The notes under the pieces were generated by a model. That model had not been told where the DNA came from. It made no database searches and saw only the letters and a list, made by a program, of their open reading frames with translations. From Stenotrophomonas geniculata ATCC 19374 = JCM 13324 (GTDB lineage: Bacteria; Pseudomonadota; Gammaproteobacteria; Xanthomonadales; Xanthomonadaceae), in NCBI RefSeq assembly GCF_001431625.1, contig NZ_LLXT01000068.1:46383-110382 (forward strand): 64,000 nt of DNA. The letters run 5' to 3'. Shown here one piece after another: positions 7,527 through 16,308 of this stretch. Positions within the stretch are counted from its first letter, which is position 1. Each line of letters opens with the position of its first letter. Made by a program: the position numbers and the translations under genes.

Positions 7527-7961
7527 TCATTCATTCATTTTCAGATCTTCGTTTTTGAAGGACTTTGTTAGCTTATTCAGTGCAAACAGTACGTAACGGT
7601 AGTCGTCTGCGGGAAGATCGAACGAGTAAGGGACGCGACTGAGCTTTGCAAGGGTCGCGCCTTGGCTGAAGATCACAGCCGACAACTCTTCACCCTCCGG
7701 AGTGAAGAACAAGCCCGCCGGGATCTTGGGAGCGCCGGGCAGGACATGCACATCTTGAGAGACCGCCACCCGCTTGCCCCGCACCTCTAACTCTTTCGCA
7801 TAGAACCCATAGAGGTACGCCATTAGCGCTACACGGCTCCAAACCATCGAACCGGGCGCATGGAAATCCGCAATGGCGATGGAGAAGGGCTTCCCAACGA
7901 CGTGATCCATGCGCACATACGCTTTGTCCATCTTGTTCTTCAAGGTCTTTGCATAACGCAA
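7527..7961 (-). pseudogene. Truncated copy of the 4639-6045 gene (369-bp duplicated fragment)
   Basis: The frame carries an internal piece of the PD-(D/E)xK-like gene (from RYAKTLKNKMDKAY to DDYRYV) without the nuclease-like core or the C-terminus. The DNA match covers 7591-7959. On both sides the match gives way at once to AT-rich, unrelated sequence that adds the tail LFALNKLTKSFKNEDLKMNE and then a stop. No insertion sequence, transposase or reverse transcriptase is seen next to it. It is almost certainly non-functional as a protein, although it could act as a donor for recombination with the intact gene. Confidence 0.8.
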
Positions 7962-8045
7962 TTGACTGCTATTGATTGCTTGAAAATCGCTCGAAATACC
8001 TTGTTTTAAAGGACTTCACGGAGATAACTGATTTAGCGGGATGGT

Positions 8046-8167
8046 GAGGGCACCCTCGCAGCCAGAACAACACCTAGGGGTGTTGAACGGGGCGAAAATT
8101 TCTGTATCAACCCGGTTGACGAATTTCCGGCCTGTTTTATCCGTACTTCCATCCCCCAGATGGAAGT
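8046..8167. promoter_or_regulatory. Cluster of inverted repeats before the recombinase gene
   Basis: Three perfect small palindromes occur in 122 bp: GAGGG-CA-CCCTC (8046-8057), CAACACC-TAGG-GGTGTTG (8068-8085) and ACTTCCAT-N7-ATGGAAGT (8145-8167). The last contains the GGAAG ribosome binding site of the recombinase (start 8174), so the stem could hide the RBS in mRNA. The others could be recombinase or excisionase binding sites. Confidence 0.45.
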
Positions 8168-8173
8168 GAACCA

Positions 8174-9574
8174 ATGACCGCTCTACCCTCCGCAGCCCTC
8201 ACCGATTACATTGCCGCACCCTTTGGCACCCTTCATCTGGAGGGCATCCACATTGGCCGTTTCCGGATTGAACGAGCTACGATTCAAGGTCGCGAAGCTG
8301 CAATCAATCTTCAGGAATGCATCCTGACAGCGCTGGACGAAATCGGCCGCAAGAGCGCGCTGAAGAACGGAACCCGGTATCCCCAGCAACTCCCCATGGG
8401 TACACCGGCGCGTCCCTTGGCCAAAGAGATCGATGATCACCTCGCGGACATGCGCCGCCGGCAGCTGGATCCCAAGACCGTGCTCGCCACCGAGCGCACC
8501 CTGAAGCTTCTCCTGCTGACCTGCGGCAACATTTCGGCCTGCCGCGTAGATTACAAACACATCCAAGCGTTGTGGCAGCTGCTGCGCTGGGCTCCGAAAA
8601 ACCTGTTGTCGGATCCCTTGCTGAAACGCCTCAGCTTCGAAGACGCTATCACCTTGGGCAAAGAGCAAGACGTGCCGCCCTTGGCTCCGGCCACCGAAGA
8701 GCGCCATCGGCGCTTCTTGGTCGCCTTCTTCAACCACCTGGTCAACGGGCAAGCCATCGCGTCCTCGCCCATGAAGGCCTTCCGCAAACCAAAAGAAGAT
8801 CACGCCATCGATCCCGACAAGGCCATCCGCCTGTTCGAGGACGGAGACCTGCAGGCCATCTTCGACCCGGCAGCCTTCATCCCTTGGGCGAGAAAGCCGC
8901 AGCACTGGTGGGCACCGATGATTGGCCTCTACACGGGCGCTCGCGTCAACGAAGTGTGCCAGCTGAAGCTGACCGACATCCTCCAGGAGCGCGGCATCTG
9001 GTGCATCGCCTTCCAAAAGACCATCGATGAAGACCTCGCCGCGGATCCGAAGCGCCAACGGCGTAGCCGGCAAAGCATGAAGGGAGCCGGGTGCATGCGC
9101 ATCGTCCCCATCGCCAAGCCCCTATTGGACGCCGGTTTCCTCGAGTTCGTCGAAGACATGAAGGCCACTGGCCACCCGCGGCTGTTCCCCCTCCTCTCTG
9201 CCGGCGTGAACCGGAAGACCGGAGAGACCAACGCCCGCTACAGCCAGCAATTCGTGGTGGATTTCGGCCGCTACTTGAAGATCCTTGGGTTCGCCAAAGG
9301 GATCGGGTTCCATGCCTTCCGCCACACCCTGGCGACCGAGCTTGATGTGAACGATGTTCCGGAGAGGGAGATTGCACTGGTCACCGGTCACAGCACCGAT
9401 CCACGGGATCGGGTCCAGGTGTTGCGCAAGCACTACCTCCACAAGAAACCGCAGGTGACCCGGAGCAAGCAGATCAGCGCCCTGGAGTTGTATCAGCCCA
9501 ACGTGGAACTGCCGCGCTACGAGCGCGGGCAATTTGCCGAGCAGTTGAAGGACCCGAGCAAGTTCCATCCGTGA
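8174..9574 (+). CDS. Tyrosine recombinase/integrase
   Basis: 466-aa protein with GGAAG 7 bases before ATG. A SAM-like core-binding domain occupies about residues 80-205 and the catalytic domain 215-430. Catalytic residues are visible: Arg257 in YTGARVNE, His380 and Arg383 in HAFRHTLA, His406 in VTGHST and the nucleophile Tyr421 in RKHYLHKK. The N-terminal 70 residues are family-unspecific. It cuts and rejoins DNA at att sites for integration or excision. It faces away from the island end and is internal to the larger island, so it may belong to an older, nested element; the AT-rich zone upstream could be that element's end. No excisionase is adjacent. Confidence 0.9.
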   Translation: MTALPSAALTDYIAAPFGTLHLEGIHIGRFRIERATIQGREAAINLQECILTALDEIGRKSALKNGTRYPQQLPMGTPARPLAKEIDDHLADMRRRQLDPKTVLATERTLKLLLLTCGNISACRVDYKHIQALWQLLRWAPKNLLSDPLLKRLSFEDAITLGKEQDVPPLAPATEERHRRFLVAFFNHLVNGQAIASSPMKAFRKPKEDHAIDPDKAIRLFEDGDLQAIFDPAAFIPWARKPQHWWAPMIGLYTGARVNEVCQLKLTDILQERGIWCIAFQKTIDEDLAADPKRQRRSRQSMKGAGCMRIVPIAKPLLDAGFLEFVEDMKATGHPRLFPLLSAGVNRKTGETNARYSQQFVVDFGRYLKILGFAKGIGFHAFRHTLATELDVNDVPEREIALVTGHSTDPRDRVQVLRKHYLHKKPQVTRSKQISALELYQPNVELPRYERGQFAEQLKDPSKFHP

Positions 9575-9695
9575 TACCAGCAGCTGTTGCCCAGGCCCCA
9601 GCCAAGTTCTGGAGGGGGCCTAGGCTGATCAGGGCGCATTCGCATCGAATTCCATTTGGAATTACGCTAAAGCCCTCTACGCTTGGACCACACAG

Positions 9696-10064
9696 ATGAC
9701 CATTGATGTCAGCGGCCTGTCGGCAAAAGAACTCAAAGCCCTCATTACTCAGGCGGAGAAGCAGCAAACCAAGGTGCTGACTCGGCCCAAGGCTGCCGCC
9801 ATGCGAGCCAAGATCAACCAATACGTCAAAGACCACGGTTACACGATTGAGGAGCTTTACGGAGCGGTTTCAACGGCCTCTTCCGAGTCATCCAAGAAGC
9901 GCACCGGCCGCAAACCCTCGAAGTCCGCCGGCAGCAAGGTCGCCCCTAAGTACCGCAATCCGGCCAACCCCAGCGAAACGTGGTCCGGACGTGGCCGCCA
10001 ACCAAGATGGCTTGCTGCGCTGGTCCAGAAAGGGAAGGATTCCAGCGAGTTCTTGATCAAGTAG
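9696..10064 (+). CDS. H-NS family nucleoid protein
   Basis: 122-aa protein. The N-terminal half is a predicted coiled-coil oligomerisation region (SAKELKALITQAEKQQTK, then KAAAMRAKINQYVKDHGYTIEEL). A Ser/Lys-rich linker leads to the C-terminal AT-hook-like DNA-binding motif: KVAPKYRNPANPSETWSGRGRQPRWL, whose TWSGRGRQPRW core is diagnostic of H-NS. Such proteins bind AT-rich minor groove and silence horizontally acquired genes. It lies right after the recombinase gene, which suggests it travels with the element and may repress island genes. A second, different H-NS protein is encoded at 27810-28328. Confidence 0.9.
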   Translation: MTIDVSGLSAKELKALITQAEKQQTKVLTRPKAAAMRAKINQYVKDHGYTIEELYGAVSTASSESSKKRTGRKPSKSAGSKVAPKYRNPANPSETWSGRGRQPRWLAALVQKGKDSSEFLIK

Positions 10065-10183
10065 TCCAAAGTGCAGGTCGAAGATCGAAGGCGAATCAAC
10101 GCCCAGGACCTTTGTCGGCACGCACGCGGGCGCATGGGAAGGTCTGAGACCGGCTGCCATGAACGGCGGATACGCTCGAGCGA

Positions 10184-11179
10184 ATGCACCGATCGGTTCC
10201 ACCCAACATTTCAGGACAGGACATGCGCCCACTCGCAGGCGTGCTCAAGGTAGAGTTCCTCGATAGGGTGGGCCAACGATGGACCAAGCCTCCGCTGCGG
10301 CGACGCTTGGAGGTGCTTCAGACGTTGTCAACACTGTTTGACCAGTTTCACCAGATGGGGTTGGCCGACCCTCATTTCTCCAGACTTCTGGCTCGGGGTT
10401 CTCACGCGGAACACCACCAAAGGCTCGCGGAGATGCTCTTGGCAAAGTACCTTTGGGATGATGGCTTCTCGTTGACCAGCGCCCCTGCTGGACCGGACTT
10501 CAACGCAGCGAAGAACGGTCATTCGGTGTGGATCGAGCTGGTTACTCCCGAGCCCAAGGGGATCGACCCTCACTGGCTGAACGTGTCCCACCAAGAAGGC
10601 GTGTGGACCTATCCCCACGAAGCGATCGCACTGCGCTACACCAGCGCGCTGAAGGAAAAGCACCAGAAACTTGTGGGAGATCCAGGGAAGAGCGCCGGCT
10701 ATTTGGCCAGAGGTGTCGTGTTGCCGGGCGAGAGCTACGTTGTCGCAATTAACCAGCATCTCCTGCAGGGCGCCTTTCGTTCGCTCAACGGGATCAGCCA
10801 AGCACCTGTGGCTGGTGAAGTGGTCTATGCGATTGGACCGCAGCAGTTACATCTAAGCCAGTCCACCGGACAGGTAGTCCATTCAGACCATGCCCACCGA
10901 CCTTCGCTGAGCAAAGCCGGCCAAGCCGGCGGGACGGTGGGCGTGCCTGCGGACAGCTTTCTCAATCCTGCATATGATCCCGTTTCAGCAGTTTGGGCGC
11001 TTGACCTTCAAGAGGCAGCACTGCTCTCCAGCACCGCGCCGCGCTTTCCCGCTGTTCATTTGTCCGCAATGATCCACAACGAAAGGGCCACCTCGAGAGT
11101 GCCGCCCCACTTGCTGCCTGCGCAGGAGGACTGGATCGGAAGGACGACGGCCTCTTCCATAGAGTTGTGTCGACTCTAG
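10184..11179 (+). CDS. PD-(D/E)xK-like uncharacterised protein (family copy 2)
   Basis: 331 aa from the first ATG; an internal ATG at 10223 (MRPLAGVLKVEF) is equally possible, as neither has a strong RBS. The core at residues 80-125 (LAEMLLAKYLWDDGF, then AGPDFNAAKNGHSVWIELVTPEP) parallels copy 1 at 4639-6045: a helix, PDF, then WIE-x-VT. Later RYTSALKEKHQKL matches RYAKTLKNKMDKA, and IHNERATSRVPPHLLP matches FHNPNAKYPLSPALLP. The similarity is distant, so this is not a recent duplication. Function is unknown; a nuclease-like fold is inferred. The next gene, a helical protein, follows by 84 bp on the same strand and may be its partner. Confidence 0.55.
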   Translation: MHRSVPPNISGQDMRPLAGVLKVEFLDRVGQRWTKPPLRRRLEVLQTLSTLFDQFHQMGLADPHFSRLLARGSHAEHHQRLAEMLLAKYLWDDGFSLTSAPAGPDFNAAKNGHSVWIELVTPEPKGIDPHWLNVSHQEGVWTYPHEAIALRYTSALKEKHQKLVGDPGKSAGYLARGVVLPGESYVVAINQHLLQGAFRSLNGISQAPVAGEVVYAIGPQQLHLSQSTGQVVHSDHAHRPSLSKAGQAGGTVGVPADSFLNPAYDPVSAVWALDLQEAALLSSTAPRFPAVHLSAMIHNERATSRVPPHLLPAQEDWIGRTTASSIELCRL

Positions 11180-11263
11180 CAATCGAGAACCGGCTTGTTG
11201 TGCTCAGAATGAAAAGAATGGCTCGGCGAAACGAATCACTCTCTGCTTGCTGAAGGAACCAGG

Positions 11264-12037
11264 ATGTTCGACATCCCGCGCAACATGAAACTGCTTCATC
11301 AAGGCGAAGAGGAACTTCACGAGCGCTCCGTTGCTCTGATCGCATCCCATCGAGATCTTTCAGATCACTTGGCCTTGGTAGAGCGGGCCATGGACGTTCT
11401 GGACGTGCTCCGCCAGCACCACCAAGCCAATGATGACGAGCGTGCCGTGAGCCACCTCGCGATACGCTGTTTCAATCACTTTGCTGGGTCATGGAAGTTG
11501 ACGGCCTCGGGCTACTACCAAGCGGCTGCGCTCCTTCTCCGAGACGTTGTTGAAACCACCTACTTGATCAACGCCTTCCACATCGACCCTACCCACATTG
11601 CCATGTGGCGTACGGCTGACCGCAAGACGAAGAAGGCACTCTTCGCTCCCGCAGCGGTTAGGAAGCGCTTGGACGCGGACATGGGAGTCGCACGCAGTCG
11701 GCGGGAACAGATCTATGCCACGTTTTCCAGCCTAGCTGGACACCCCTCGGTCGAAGGGTTTGCGATGCTTCGGCCAATGGGGATGGACGCGCACAACGGC
11801 CCATTTCTCGACCCGACTGCGCTGCGCGCACTTTTGGAAGAGCTAGGCAAGCTAGCGGCCCAAACCGGACATGCGTTTTGTGCCTTCCTTGACTTGTCTA
11901 AACCGGCCGCCGCGCAAGTTGCACACCGATTCATCGCACTTGCCATGGACTATTCAGGACTCTATCTAGGCCACTCTTACACTGACGAAGAACGCGCAGA
12001 GGTCGATCGACTGTACTCAGAAATCGATCAGAGCTGA
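11264..12037 (+). CDS. Helical hypothetical protein, possibly DUF5677/HEPN-like
   Basis: 257-aa protein with GAAGGA before the ATG. It looks all-helical, with no membrane segment. The region GSWKLTASGYYQAAALLLRD-VVETTYLINAF resembles the helix of DUF5677-type proteins that pack like HEPN domains, but I see no clear R-x4-6-H catalytic motif. The C-terminus (AMDYSGLYLGHSYTDEERAEVDRLY) is amphipathic. It lies downstream of PD-(D/E)xK-like copy 2 on the same strand; an AbiU2-like HEPN gene likewise neighbours copy 1. This pairing makes a shared defence-type role plausible, but the sequence alone does not prove it. Confidence 0.5.
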   Translation: MFDIPRNMKLLHQGEEELHERSVALIASHRDLSDHLALVERAMDVLDVLRQHHQANDDERAVSHLAIRCFNHFAGSWKLTASGYYQAAALLLRDVVETTYLINAFHIDPTHIAMWRTADRKTKKALFAPAAVRKRLDADMGVARSRREQIYATFSSLAGHPSVEGFAMLRPMGMDAHNGPFLDPTALRALLEELGKLAAQTGHAFCAFLDLSKPAAAQVAHRFIALAMDYSGLYLGHSYTDEERAEVDRLYSEIDQS

Positions 12038-12163
12038 CCACGCCGCTCAAACCTGCCCGGACACGAAATCCCCGCCCATTAGGTACCGCCGTGTCCTCCA
12101 GCGGCCTGGTCCGGCCGACCCACGAATCCTTGGCTTTTCCAGCCAAGAAACGATGATCCAGTT

Positions 12164-12778
12164 TTAAAGAGCGCCGAGGTCTTTCACGACAGCTTGGCCC
12201 GGCTGAAGGAACCCCAGTAACAACCGTCCTCCGGCCACTCGCCTGCCCGCCCTTTCGTTGAGCCACTGCGCCTGCCGCCGGCCCGCCTCGAACAGGGCCG
12301 GCGTTGCCATTGAGGGCGGCCAATCCTGCAAGGGCTCACCAGGCGACGAGAGCTGCCCCGTGATCGGCTGGACCACCGCAGGCACCTCCGCGTCGTGTTT
12401 GGCATAGGCGGTGGCCATCATGCGTCCGCTTTTGGGGGACCATCCGCCCAGCACCAGCTCCGTGGTGCAGTATTCTGCCGGCAAGCCCGCTTCAGCCACG
12501 GCTTTAGCGTAGTTCGGCCAAAGCTGGTCAATGACCCGCCCCAACTCCGCCGTCAGCTGCTCCAGGGTGAAGTCCGCTCGAAAACTGGCTTCCAACGAGA
12601 GCTGGTAGATGCGCAGGAAGAACTGGGCCGACCCTCGGGTCGCCAGCAAGATCTGGTGCTGAGGAATGAGCAGCACCTTCGCCCCTGCCGAGGCTTGACC
12701 GCTTAGGGCGTCCTCCGCCCAAGTATCCACCGTCACGACCAGCTGGTCAGTGCTCAGCAAAACGTTGAGGATACTCAT
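12164..12778 (-). CDS. Ntn-hydrolase/proteasome-like protein
   Basis: 204-aa protein starting MSILNVLLSTDQLVVTVDTW. Short alternating strands (LLSTDQLVVTVDT, KVLLIPQHQILLATRGS, then the helix AQFFLRIYQLSL) give the start pattern of proteasome-beta/Ntn-hydrolase-fold proteins found in phages and accessory regions. No N-terminal Thr/Ser nucleophile is evident without processing, so enzymatic activity is uncertain. It has no signal peptide. It is divergent from a small gene at 12843 that leads to the His-Xaa-Ser cluster; a functional link is possible but unproven. Confidence 0.5.
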   Translation of the reverse strand: MSILNVLLSTDQLVVTVDTWAEDALSGQASAGAKVLLIPQHQILLATRGSAQFFLRIYQLSLEASFRADFTLEQLTAELGRVIDQLWPNYAKAVAEAGLPAEYCTTELVLGGWSPKSGRMMATAYAKHDAEVPAVVQPITGQLSSPGEPLQDWPPSMATPALFEAGRRQAQWLNERAGRRVAGGRLLLGFLQPGQAVVKDLGAL

Positions 12779-12842
12779 GGGTAGGTTCTGGTGGCCTGTC
12801 CGCCACTATCCAACCTTCCCCCCACACCTGTCGAGCCCTCCT

Positions 12843-13121
12843 ATGGAACTTTCCCTAGAACAGTTGGCCGCGCGCCTTGAGGCATGCGAGGTCGACTTAG
12901 AAGCCCACCGCGGCTACATCAAGGCACTGGAGTACGGGCTGCGCGCGGTCATCGCCAGCCATCCGAACCCCCAGGTGTTTTCACAGGCATGGGGGATGAC
13001 GCTGGCCGGAGCGTCGGACGCCCACGCAGGAAGAGACGGATATGTGTTCACCAGTGCCATCCAGCAGGCCCTCTGCGCCTTGACTGCTGAGGCGAGGGCG
13101 GATGCGGTCGCGCCGAGATGA
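12843..13121 (+). CDS. Small helical hypothetical protein
   Basis: 92-aa protein starting MELSLEQLAARLEACEVDLEAHRGYIKALEYGLRA, a strong amphipathic helix that could form a coiled coil. The rest is a short helical domain. The RBS is weak. It is divergent from the Ntn-like gene and precedes the Hxs cluster by about 240 bp, with no feature I can identify in that gap. No family is recognised. Confidence 0.55.
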   Translation: MELSLEQLAARLEACEVDLEAHRGYIKALEYGLRAVIASHPNPQVFSQAWGMTLAGASDAHAGRDGYVFTSAIQQALCALTAEARADAVAPR

Positions 13122-13361
13122 GGATGAAAAATGGAAAAAGGGTCGACGTGGAATAGCAGCTGCCAAAGCGGCCTCATGTTGGGCCCGGCGCTTAGATACG
13201 TGCATTTCAAACTGTGACTGACAGCTGGCGCCATCGCGTGCTGCGCAATCTGCAGGGCTCCATTCGAGGAAGGAATTGAGTCGAAGGAGAGCTTCGGCTT
13301 CAGGTCACTTGCAACAAAGCCTACTCAGGAGCAAAGTTCACTCATCCAGGGGGGATGAGCA

Positions 13362-13667
13362 ATGGAACGCTCGCAATTCATTATCGATCGCGCACTGTAT
13401 TCAGACGACGTCGTGGCTCGGGCCGTGCATCGCCATACCGGCGAGCTTGGTGTGGAGGTGCGCAGCCAAGGCGCCAACCTCACCGTTAGCTTTTGGTCTC
13501 TGGATGGCTCCGACCTGCCAGAGGATCTCTGGACCCGGTTTTCCCGAGACTTACTGGACGAGCGCCTGCGGGCGGCCGTCCGAGCGGAGACGAGCGGGCT
13601 GCAGCAGGAGCTGCTTCGCGCAGCGCTGAACCAGGCACAGCCGGTGATGCCCCATGTCGAGGTTTAG
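13362..13667 (+). CDS. hxsD: His-Xaa-Ser system protein HxsD
   Basis: 101-aa protein. The ATG lies about 7 bases after a GGGGGGATG segment that can act as RBS. The N-terminal half (FIIDRALYSDDVVARAVHRHTGELGVEVRS) matches the small HxsD family that always accompanies the HxsB and HxsC radical-SAM proteins. Its role is unknown in the family; a precursor-recognition or scaffold role is a guess. Its stop overlaps the start of hxsB by 14 bp, implying translational coupling. First gene of the D-B-C-A unit. Confidence 0.85.
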   Translation: MERSQFIIDRALYSDDVVARAVHRHTGELGVEVRSQGANLTVSFWSLDGSDLPEDLWTRFSRDLLDERLRAAVRAETSGLQQELLRAALNQAQPVMPHVEV

Positions 13668-15150
13668 GTCCGCTGAGGCTTTCGCCGCCCCATCGGACTA
13701 CCAACTGTTGCCTCTGCGGTTCCGGCGCCTGCCGTGGGATCACGATCGGGCCTTCGTCTCCTCGATGGCAGGCGACTGGCTCCTGATGAAGATGGAGGAC
13801 GTTCAGCGCCTGGTGACCCACCAGTTGCCGACCGAGTCCGCGCTCTTTGCGGATTTGGAAGCCCGACACCTGGCCGTCGCCGGGACCGACCGAAGCAGCT
13901 TGGCGCCTCTGCTTAGTCAAATCCGCAGCCGAAAGTCCTACCTGATGGGAGGACCTGCTCTCCACATCTTCGTGGTGTCGCTGCGTTGCCACCACACCTG
14001 CAACTATTGCCAGGTGTCGCGGCAGGAGACGAGCGCCACTGCGTTCGACATGGAAAGTGCGCACGCCGAACACGCAGTGGAACGGCTGTTCGAATGGCCG
14101 AGCCAAGAACTGACGATCGAATTCCAAGGGGGTGAGCCCCTGCTCAATTTTGAGCAAGTGAAGGCCATCACCCGGCGGATCGTCGAGCGTAATCGGAGCG
14201 CCCGACGCACCCTGCGCTTCGTGCTGGCATCCACCCTGCATGACCTCACCGACGACCAGCTGGCGTTTCTGACCGAACATCGCTTCAAGCTCTCCACCTC
14301 GCTGGACGGTCCCGAATGGCTTCACAACGCCAATCGCCCCCGGCCGGGCCGGGACAGCTACCGTCGGACTGTGGAGGGGATTGAACGCGGACGCCGTTGG
14401 CTGGGAGACGATGGCGTCTCGGCGCTGACGACGCTGACCCGCCAGAGCCTCGAGGTTCCTGAGGCCATCATCGACGAATACCGGAAGCTGGGTTTCCACA
14501 GCATCTCCTTGCGTCCATTAAGCCCCTACGGGTTCGCCACCAAGACGGCCCGCCGCACCGGCTACCCCACGGAAGACTTCCTGGCCTTCTACCGACGCGC
14601 CTTCGATCACTTGCTGTCGGTGAACCTGGCCGGCTACGCCATGGAAGAGTCGTACGCTTCTCTCCTCCTCTCCCAGCTCTTCACGTCCTTCGGGCACGGC
14701 TACGTCGATCTCCGATCGCCCTCCGGAGCCGGACTGGGCGCCGTCATTTATGACCATGATGGGCGGGTCTATCCGTCGGATGAGGCACGCATGCTGGCCG
14801 CCATGGGGGACGATGCCTTTGCGTTGGGCCACGTCAGCCAACCGGTCAGCCAATGGCTGTCCTCGCCCGCCATGGGCCGCTTGCTGGACGCCGGAGTCGC
14901 CGAGGCCCTACCCACGTGCTCCGACTGCGCGTTTGTGCCGATGTGCGGGGCCGATCCGATCGAGCACTACGCCCGCCAAGGGGATCCCATCGGCCATCGG
15001 CCCAGCAGCGATTTCTGCCGGCGGAACATGGGGCTCTTTGACTTCCTGCTGGAGCGCTACGAGAAGGCTGACCGGAACATCCAAGGGTTGATGCGTTCCT
15101 GGGCCAATCCGAAGCCATTGGCGGAGGACCCCATCCATGCTGCCGCTTGA
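13654..15150 (+). CDS. hxsB: His-Xaa-Ser system radical SAM maturase HxsB
   Basis: 498-aa radical-SAM protein. The 4Fe-4S binding motif is visible as LRCHHTCNYCQVS (CxxxCxxC) around residues 110-118, followed by the GGEP motif in EFQGGEPLL. A C-terminal SPASM-like cluster is seen in CSDCAFVPMCGADP and the later DFCRRNMG, giving auxiliary Fe-S cysteines. Such enzymes modify ribosomal peptides through an adenosyl radical. The presumed substrate is HxsA, encoded at the end of this unit. It overlaps both hxsD and hxsC by 14 bp. Confidence 0.92.
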   Translation: MSRFRSAEAFAAPSDYQLLPLRFRRLPWDHDRAFVSSMAGDWLLMKMEDVQRLVTHQLPTESALFADLEARHLAVAGTDRSSLAPLLSQIRSRKSYLMGGPALHIFVVSLRCHHTCNYCQVSRQETSATAFDMESAHAEHAVERLFEWPSQELTIEFQGGEPLLNFEQVKAITRRIVERNRSARRTLRFVLASTLHDLTDDQLAFLTEHRFKLSTSLDGPEWLHNANRPRPGRDSYRRTVEGIERGRRWLGDDGVSALTTLTRQSLEVPEAIIDEYRKLGFHSISLRPLSPYGFATKTARRTGYPTEDFLAFYRRAFDHLLSVNLAGYAMEESYASLLLSQLFTSFGHGYVDLRSPSGAGLGAVIYDHDGRVYPSDEARMLAAMGDDAFALGHVSQPVSQWLSSPAMGRLLDAGVAEALPTCSDCAFVPMCGADPIEHYARQGDPIGHRPSSDFCRRNMGLFDFLLERYEKADRNIQGLMRSWANPKPLAEDPIHAAA

Positions 15151-16306
15151 AGCCCGAGCCGAGCTGGCGCCGTCGGCGAAGGCCAGTCTGCTCAAGGTCG
15201 TGTCTCTGGCAGAGTTTGCCCAATCAACGCTTCCCTTGGAGCGCTTGGCCCTGGATCTGAGGGACGTCCCAGCGGACCGCTTCAGCAGAGACCTGCTAAA
15301 CCTGCCTTGGGGTGCGGTCTTGCCCTCGAGCGGGTTGCGCTCCGCCGGTGAGGCTCCTCTCGTTCAATTGGAAGGTCCGCCGGGTGTTTGCAAGCCTGGG
15401 GATGTGGTGGAGCTCAATCCCCTGCGGAAGAAGGTGGCGATCCGATATCGGCGCGGAGACACCGGCAATGTGTTGTTCGCCACCGAGCGCTGCAACAGCT
15501 ACTGCCTGATGTGCTCTCAACCGCCCCGAGACGTTCAAGACGATTGGCGGGTGAGGCACCTCCTGGACCTGATCGACCTCATCGATCCGGAGGAACCTTC
15601 GCTGGCGATCAGCGGCGGGGAACCGACCCTGCTGGATGACGGGTTGGTCGACGTGGTGGCCAAATGCGCGCACGTGCTGCCCAACACCCACCTGCACATC
15701 CTGTCCAACGGCCGACTGCGTGAGCCCGGCCTGCACGCGAAATTTGCGGGCCTCCATCCCAACCTGAGCTGGGGCATTCCGCTCTACGGGGACCGCTATG
15801 CTCTGCACGACTACGTGGTGCAAAGCGAGGGTGCGTTCGCTCAGACCCTTCGTGGGCTTTACGCATTGGAAGCCGCCCAGCAGCGGGTGGAGATCCGAGT
15901 CGTGCTGGTCAAGCCCACGGTCGAGCGGCTGATACAGCTGGCCCGCTACATCTGGCGCAACCTGCCCTTCGTCGAACACGTCGCACTGATGGGCATCGAG
16001 CCCATCGGCTTTGCCAAAGCCCATCAGCGTGAGCTTTGGGCCGATCCAGCGGACTACGGTGACGTCCTGTCCGAAGCGGTAGGGCTGCTGGCCGAGGGCG
16101 GAATCCCGGTCTCGCTCTACAACTTGCCCTTGTGCGCGTTGGACAGATCGCTTTGGCCCTACGCCGCGCAGAGCATTTCGCCTTGGAAGAACGACTACCT
16201 GCCCGCCTGCGACGGCTGCTCGGTTCGGCAGCGGTGCGGCGGCTTCTTCTCGTGGGTCACACCGGCTTGGACCAGCCGGTCCATCTCTCCCGTCCTGGAA
16301 ACCTGA
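15137..16306 (+). CDS. hxsC: His-Xaa-Ser system radical SAM protein HxsC
   Basis: 389-aa second radical-SAM enzyme of the system. The cluster motif reads TERCNSYCLMCSQPPR (CxxxCxxC) around residues 118-125, with AISGGEPTLL as the GGEP motif. The C-terminus has the cysteines CDGCSVRQRCGGFFSW. An N-terminal domain of about 100 residues precedes the radical-SAM core, as is usual for HxsC. It probably acts with HxsB on the His-Xaa-Ser repeats of HxsA. It is coupled to hxsB by a 14-bp overlap, and hxsA starts 3 bp after its stop. Confidence 0.92.
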   Translation: MLPLEARAELAPSAKASLLKVVSLAEFAQSTLPLERLALDLRDVPADRFSRDLLNLPWGAVLPSSGLRSAGEAPLVQLEGPPGVCKPGDVVELNPLRKKVAIRYRRGDTGNVLFATERCNSYCLMCSQPPRDVQDDWRVRHLLDLIDLIDPEEPSLAISGGEPTLLDDGLVDVVAKCAHVLPNTHLHILSNGRLREPGLHAKFAGLHPNLSWGIPLYGDRYALHDYVVQSEGAFAQTLRGLYALEAAQQRVEIRVVLVKPTVERLIQLARYIWRNLPFVEHVALMGIEPIGFAKAHQRELWADPADYGDVLSEAVGLLAEGGIPVSLYNLPLCALDRSLWPYAAQSISPWKNDYLPACDGCSVRQRCGGFFSWVTPAWTSRSISPVLET

Positions 16307-16308
16307 TC

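Larger units (their letters stand above)
7414..8173. other. 760-bp gene-poor, partly AT-rich stretch
   Basis: It contains the duplicated gene fragment (7591-7959). The AT-rich flanks (about 7490-7590 and 7960-8040) contrast with the surrounding DNA, and the part before the recombinase gene holds several short inverted repeats. No intact gene is seen. Together with the recombinase start at 8174 it may be the end of an older inserted element. Confidence 0.5.

Noticed and set aside
7490..8040. Retron or diversity-generating element as source of the duplicated fragment
   Set aside because: No reverse transcriptase gene, no template/variable repeat mismatch pattern, and the copies look identical.
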